Positions 60,421 through 64,000 of a stretch of DNA of 64,000 bases are shown here, one piece after another. Source of the DNA: Candidatus Bathyarchaeota archaeon (lineage in GTDB: Archaea > Thermoproteota > Bathyarchaeia > Bathyarchaeales > Bathycorpusculaceae); assembly GCA_026414485.1 (NCBI GenBank), contig JAOAIX010000001.1, forward strand, positions 89,502 to 153,501. The letters are read 5' to 3'. The notes below the pieces were generated by a model. The model was not told where the DNA came from. It worked only from the letters and a program-made list of their open reading frames with translations, and did no database searches. Numbering within the stretch: position 1 is the stretch's first letter; every line of letters starts with the position of its first letter. The position numbers and the translations under genes were made by a program.

Positions 60421-61239
60421 ATGAGCAAAATTAAAGTTTGCGTTGTAGGTCTTGGTCAGATCGGATTTCCAGTGGCACAATATTGTGAGGTAAAAGGGCT
60501 CGAAGTGTATGGCTATGACATAAACCCCGCGACAGTTGAAAAAGCTGTTACAACTGGAAAATTTAAGGCAACCACCAACTGGGCAGAAATCCCCAAAATG
60601 GACGTTTACGTCGTTTGCGTTACAACCAGCCAAACCCCGGAAGGACCTGACTTGTCGCCTGTTTTTGATGTCTGCAAAAAAATAGCGGAGACGAACACCA
60701 ACCCAACCGCTCTTGTCGCAATTGAAAGCACAATCATTCCAGGTACAACTAAAAAAATCTTTGAAACCTACTTCAAAAGCAAAATTCTTCTTGTGCACGC
60801 GCCGCACAGGTACTGGGCAGATGAACCTGAAAAGCACGGCGTCAATCAGCTTCGTGTAATAGGCGCCGTAAACGGAGAAAGCCTCAAGGCAGGTTTGAAT
60901 TTCTACCAAGAGACTCTTGGAATTCCTATGCATGTCTGCTCCTCTGTAGAAGTTGCTGAGATGTGCAAAATAACCGAAAACAGCCATCGCTATCTGCAGA
61001 TTGCGTTTGCAGAAGACCTCAAAATGATGTGCGCCAAAATCGGAATGAACTTTGAGGAGCTGCGCGCCGCATGCAACACCAAATGGAACGTAGATATTCC
61101 CGAAGCACGAGACGGCATAGGCAGACACTGCTTGCCTAAAGATATAAAATACGTTACACACATTGCACCTAGTATTCTACTGGAAAGCGCCATGTCAGTG
61201 GACAAAAAATACCGTGAATGGCTCTCAAAACAACATTAA
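60421..61239 (+). CDS. short UDP-glucose/GDP-mannose dehydrogenase-like protein lacking the C-terminal domain
   Basis: The protein has the NAD-binding fold (VCVVGLGQIGFPVAQYC) and the central helical domain with EMCKITENSHRYLQIAFAED and the catalytic cysteine in GIGRHCLPKDI. It ends 30 residues later at 272 residues, where normal members continue with a nucleotide-binding C-terminal domain to about 430. All catalytic residues up to the cysteine are retained, so it may use a different substrate or partner subunit. The ATG at 60421 follows CGAGGA; the upstream frame is unsupported. Confidence 0.85.
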   Translation: MSKIKVCVVGLGQIGFPVAQYCEVKGLEVYGYDINPATVEKAVTTGKFKATTNWAEIPKMDVYVVCVTTSQTPEGPDLSPVFDVCKKIAETNTNPTALVAIESTIIPGTTKKIFETYFKSKILLVHAPHRYWADEPEKHGVNQLRVIGAVNGESLKAGLNFYQETLGIPMHVCSSVEVAEMCKITENSHRYLQIAFAEDLKMMCAKIGMNFEELRAACNTKWNVDIPEARDGIGRHCLPKDIKYVTHIAPSILLESAMSVDKKYREWLSKQH

Positions 61240-61344
61240 AAACAACACGGCGCCCTTTCAGAATTTTTTGTTTTTTTGCTCTTTTTCATGGAATAAACCT
61301 TATAACATGAAAACTCTTCCCTCTCTACCAAAGAGAAAACCTCC

Positions 61345-62388
61345 ATGCCTGACATCTGGTTAGATACAGTAACCCCAAAAATAAGCATAGCCATCCACAG
61401 TTTGCTCCCTTTGCTTCACGCTAAAGGCTACAGTACGTTAGTTACCGCAAAAAAGCAAACTCAAACCACAGATTTATTGGACACACTTAAAGTGCCTTAC
61501 TACAAAATCGGCGAATACGGTGAAACTCCAAAAGAAAAACTTGTAACTGAACAGAAAAGAACGCTCGAATTTGTTGAACTCTTCGACCAAGTTGGCACCC
61601 CAAAAGTCCTCTGGACTCACGGCGACGTCTCAGCAATCCGCACCGCCTTCGGATTAAAAATTCCCATAGTCTACGCCAACGACACAGTTTTCGCCTACCA
61701 TGTAGCCAAACTTGCCGCGCCCTTGGTTGATTGGTTGGTAACGCCCCGCTGTTTCGGCAAGTCATGGACAAAATTTGGCGTATCCAAAAGCCGCATAGTA
61801 CAATACGACGGACTTGAAGAAGTCGCATGGATGAACGCAAACTTTGAAAAACCCGCGTTTCTTGAGGAGCTTAAAAACAAAAAGCCAACCATACTTTTCC
61901 GTGACGCCGAATATCAGGCCAGCTATTGTGGAGAAGTCAAGATAGACGCACAAAAACTGGTACAAGAACTCACAAAATTAGGAACAGTGGTTTATCTTCC
62001 AAGATACGAACAAGAAAAGCAAAAACTCAAAGGTTTAAACAACATTTGGGTTCCCCCCAAACCAGTTTTAACAGCACAGTTGCTTCCCTATATTGATTTA
62101 ATGGTTGGCAGCGGCGGCACAGCCTGCCGAGAAACCGCCCTCGCCGGCATCCCAACCATAAACTTCCACTTCTGGGATGTCCAAGCACGATACCTATACA
62201 AAAAAGGTTTCCCATTGCAAATCATAAGAAACCAAAACCGTATAGTAAAAACCTCTAAAACTATTCTACAAAATCCTAAAAAATACCATATAGACACTAA
62301 GAGTGCTCTTGCAAAGCTCGAATCACCCCTATCGTACTGGACAAAATGCATTGAAGTCTGCTTAAATGGTAAAGCTAAATTTTCCTGA
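61345..62388 (+). CDS. DUF354 glycosyltransferase-like protein
   Basis: The 347-residue protein has the DUF354 pattern: a start of WLDTVTPKISIAIHSLLPLL, LWTHGDVSAIRTAFGLKIPIV, VYANDTVFAYHVAKLAAP and the C-terminal nucleotide-sugar site LMVGSGGTACRETALAGIPT near residue 250. Members resemble UDP-GlcNAc epimerases and GT-B glycosyltransferases. With the dehydrogenase and the GT2 gene it points to surface sugar synthesis. Its end overlaps the convergent GT2 gene by 27 bases. Confidence 0.82.
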   Translation: MPDIWLDTVTPKISIAIHSLLPLLHAKGYSTLVTAKKQTQTTDLLDTLKVPYYKIGEYGETPKEKLVTEQKRTLEFVELFDQVGTPKVLWTHGDVSAIRTAFGLKIPIVYANDTVFAYHVAKLAAPLVDWLVTPRCFGKSWTKFGVSKSRIVQYDGLEEVAWMNANFEKPAFLEELKNKKPTILFRDAEYQASYCGEVKIDAQKLVQELTKLGTVVYLPRYEQEKQKLKGLNNIWVPPKPVLTAQLLPYIDLMVGSGGTACRETALAGIPTINFHFWDVQARYLYKKGFPLQIIRNQNRIVKTSKTILQNPKKYHIDTKSALAKLESPLSYWTKCIEVCLNGKAKFS

Positions 62389-63258
62389 CTCTAAGTAGCC
62401 CTTCATATAGTAGAACTTGATCAGCGGGTGAATGTAAACTATGGTGGGCTCAAGTGTTTTGAAGGCCACAAACAATCCCGTAAACGGAGAGATAACGAAA
62501 CGGTACATGATTCCAAACTTTGTTATAGGCGGCTTTTGGTTAGCTTCTTTGGCTATTCTACACCAAATTTCACGTGATTGCGTTCCGTACCAGTACTGAT
62601 GGCGTAGTTCATGCATCAAGCTGCCGCGCAGATGAATTGACTGCACATTATAATTAACCATCCAAGCATAACCAGCTTGTCTAAGACGATATGCTAGAGC
62701 CGTGTCCACTCCAGCATTCACTTGTATCTTGGGAAAACCCCCCACTTCTCTAATCACAGCTGTCTTGTAGATTGTATTATCTAAAGTGCTACCTAATGTA
62801 AATGCAGCCTCTTGTCTCCTCCTCAACCATGATGAAAGATTGGCTTCGCCACGGTACTTTTTTGCCACGTACTGTTGCAGTTTCTGTACGCCACGTGGTT
62901 GACTGGCAAAACGCATACCCGACGCCGCCGCAACCTTTGGGTTCTCAAGCAACGGCGGAATCTTCAGCCACCAGTCCCGCGCCAAAAGCAGATCCTGCTC
63001 AAAACTAATGAACTGCTCCGTTTCAACGTGACGGAGCGCGGTGTTGGCGCCGTCGCTTATCCCTGCACCCATGTTGGGAATCACAGCCCAGCCATACTTC
63101 TCGGCAATTTCGCAAGTGTCGTCTGTGCTTTTGTCGTCGACGATTAGCTTTTGATTCACGTTCCCTGCAGGCACCACTTCGTTGATACGTTCCAAAACGT
63201 ACGGTAATGTTGCAGAGCCGTTCTTAGTCCACATCACCAAGTCCACTTTTTCAATCAT
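62362..63258 (-). CDS. family 2 glycosyltransferase
   Basis: The 298-residue protein has the GT-A start KVDLVMWTKNGSATLPYVLE and the nucleotide-sugar motif IVDDKSTDDT at residue 39, the DXD-like region FEQDLLLARDWWLK near residue 86 and FTLGSTLDNTIYKTAVIREV, VGGFPKIQVNAGVDTALAYR. After residue 245 a hydrophobic segment (YRFVISPFTGLFVAFK) suggests membrane association. It likely adds sugars to lipid carriers or glycoproteins. Donor and acceptor are unknown. Confidence 0.88.
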   Translation of the reverse strand: MIEKVDLVMWTKNGSATLPYVLERINEVVPAGNVNQKLIVDDKSTDDTCEIAEKYGWAVIPNMGAGISDGANTALRHVETEQFISFEQDLLLARDWWLKIPPLLENPKVAAASGMRFASQPRGVQKLQQYVAKKYRGEANLSSWLRRRQEAAFTLGSTLDNTIYKTAVIREVGGFPKIQVNAGVDTALAYRLRQAGYAWMVNYNVQSIHLRGSLMHELRHQYWYGTQSREIWCRIAKEANQKPPITKFGIMYRFVISPFTGLFVAFKTLEPTIVYIHPLIKFYYMKGYLESGKFSFTI

Positions 63259-63345
63259 AGACTTACCTGCAATTTAGGTTGGGAGATGAGTTTAAAACGG
63301 TATCGTCCCAAAAATACCTTTGCCCATTTTTTTGTGTAGAATAGT

Positions 63346-64000
63346 TCACATTGTGTTTTCTTTGCACTCAACTGCAGATTTACGTGTGTTGAGTTTTATA
63401 TCTAAAGCTTTGAGAATTTCAGAGGCTTCCCAAACAGACCTGTGAGTTTCGGGGTGGTCCTCACCAAAATATATAGGTTCAAAATTTTTTGGGGTGGTTA
63501 ACACTACTCTTTTTGATACACGCCTTAGTTCATGCAAAAACACAATCCCCTGTTCTTTGGGTAAATGTTCAATCAATTCCACAGCTAATCCAACATCAAA
63601 AGATGCAGACTTGAAAGGCAAAAAAACTATTGACGCAAGAACAACTGTTTCGTGTCTTTTTGCTTGGCTTATGTATGGTCTGTATATATCAACACCCACA
63701 ACATCTTTTCCTTTCTTTTTTAGCAAATACCCCCATCTGCCTGTACCACATCCACAGTCAAGAACACGTAGACCATTTACCTTCTTCAGAATCGAGTTTT
63801 CATTTATCCATACATGCTGGTGCTTTTCAGGTGGCTCAACTATTTTTTGTACACAAAAAATTCTGCAAACTCCTTTGTTCCAAAGCCTGTTGAGGAAAAC
63901 TTTGGGTTTAGTAAAAAATAACGTTATTATGTCAAAAAGGCGGCTTACAAATATATACCCCTTTATAAAAGGGTGTTTTTGGTAAATTTCTCCTTCATTT
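63346..64000 (-). CDS. class I SAM-dependent methyltransferase, start beyond window
   Basis: The frame is open from 63346 to the right edge of the window (at least 218 residues) and no start is reached, so the 5' end lies outside. Motif I is LRVLDCGCGTGRWGYLL and motif II GVDIYRPYISQAK; VGLAVELIEHLPKEQG follows. The part beyond 63727 has an amphipathic stretch (FIKGYIFVSRLFDIITLFFT) that resembles a membrane-proximal extension. The role probably links to the sugar genes beside it. Confidence 0.78.
   Translation of the reverse strand, partial: NEGEIYQKHPFIKGYIFVSRLFDIITLFFTKPKVFLNRLWNKGVCRIFCVQKIVEPPEKHQHVWINENSILKKVNGLRVLDCGCGTGRWGYLLKKKGKDVVGVDIYRPYISQAKRHETVVLASIVFLPFKSASFDVGLAVELIEHLPKEQGIVFLHELRRVSKRVVLTTPKNFEPIYFGEDHPETHRSVWEASEILKALDIKLNTRKSAVECKENTM

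Noticed and set aside
60367-61161. Long minus-strand frame (264 codons) under the dehydrogenase gene
   Set aside because: It is the antisense of a gene with clear family motifs; the translation is Cys/Phe-rich and unlike any protein.
1-64000. CRISPR arrays, insertion sequences, prophage or rRNA
   Set aside because: No regularly spaced repeats, transposase, integrase or rRNA sequence was seen; the phage-tail-like domain lies within an exported surface protein.

Overview
The window is a gene-dense archaeal chromosome segment of moderate G+C. Archaeal marks are a single-stranded DNA-binding RPA-like protein, an Elf1-like zinc ribbon, archease with RtcB, GMP synthase as a separate ATP-pyrophosphatase subunit, KaiC-like ATPases, DUF131, DUF39/NIL-ferredoxin/UPF0280 genes, a methylene-tetrahydromethanopterin dehydrogenase, F420H2-oxidase-type flavoprotein and TATA-box promoters. 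The gene set (anaerobe, C1-pterin chemistry, NfnAB-like flavoproteins, Hyp proteins, an intron outside the anticodon loop of a tRNA) suggests an uncultured TACK/Thermoproteota lineage such as Bathyarchaeia. That placement is inference, not something the sequence states.

Layout. 1-4.0 kb (minus): purF, purD and an edge-truncated HAD protein. 4.3-10.5 kb: redox/oxygen defence genes (OsmC, FprA, ferritin-like, flavodoxin, thioredoxin reductase) around a CbiM/PDGLE metal-uptake pair and a VIT1-like membrane protein. 10.6-14.1 kb: a three-gene electron-transfer operon (a doubled ferredoxin/MvhD protein plus NfnA- and NfnB-like flavoproteins), then an acyl-CoA synthetase and hypF-hypC-hypD. 19.7-24.3 kb: tRNA-Thr and a divergent BtuCDF-type ABC importer whose substrate-binding protein carries a dockerin-like domain and whose shared promoter holds two inverted repeats of the GTATTAC-N14-GTAAYAC type. 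24.3-32 kb: housekeeping genes, tRNA-Met with an intron in the variable loop, Hsp20, a SWIM protein, DUF131 proteins and RPA. 32.7-39 kb: KaiC-like pair, ribbon-helix-helix protein and a cell-surface cluster ending in an 868-residue exported protein. 39.3-42.5 kb: tRNA-Gly and small or lineage-specific genes, one apparently frameshifted. 42.5-49.5 kb: guaA-B, rtcB, MBL protein, adk, archease, M42 peptidase, mtdB. 49.5-60.2 kb (minus): a complete DapL-type lysine operon (dapA-dapB-lysC-asd-lysA-dapF-dapL) next to the aspartate-semialdehyde sulfurtransferase set for homocysteine. 60.4-64 kb: nucleotide-sugar dehydrogenase-like, DUF354, GT2 and methyltransferase genes.

How the parts fit. Aspartate semialdehyde made by LysC/Asd is the shared precursor of the lysine operon and of the neighbouring sulfurtransferase. 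The Hyp proteins need nickel, and the CbiM promoter and the ABC importer promoter share the same GTRTTAC heptamer, so both transporters may answer to one NikR-like regulator. RtcB, archease and the intron-bearing tRNA-Met belong to one RNA-splicing process. The most unusual signals are genes whose only well-placed start is ACG or AUA (purF, the NfnA-like gene and a 41-residue membrane peptide), the variable-loop tRNA intron and the doubled MvhD protein.
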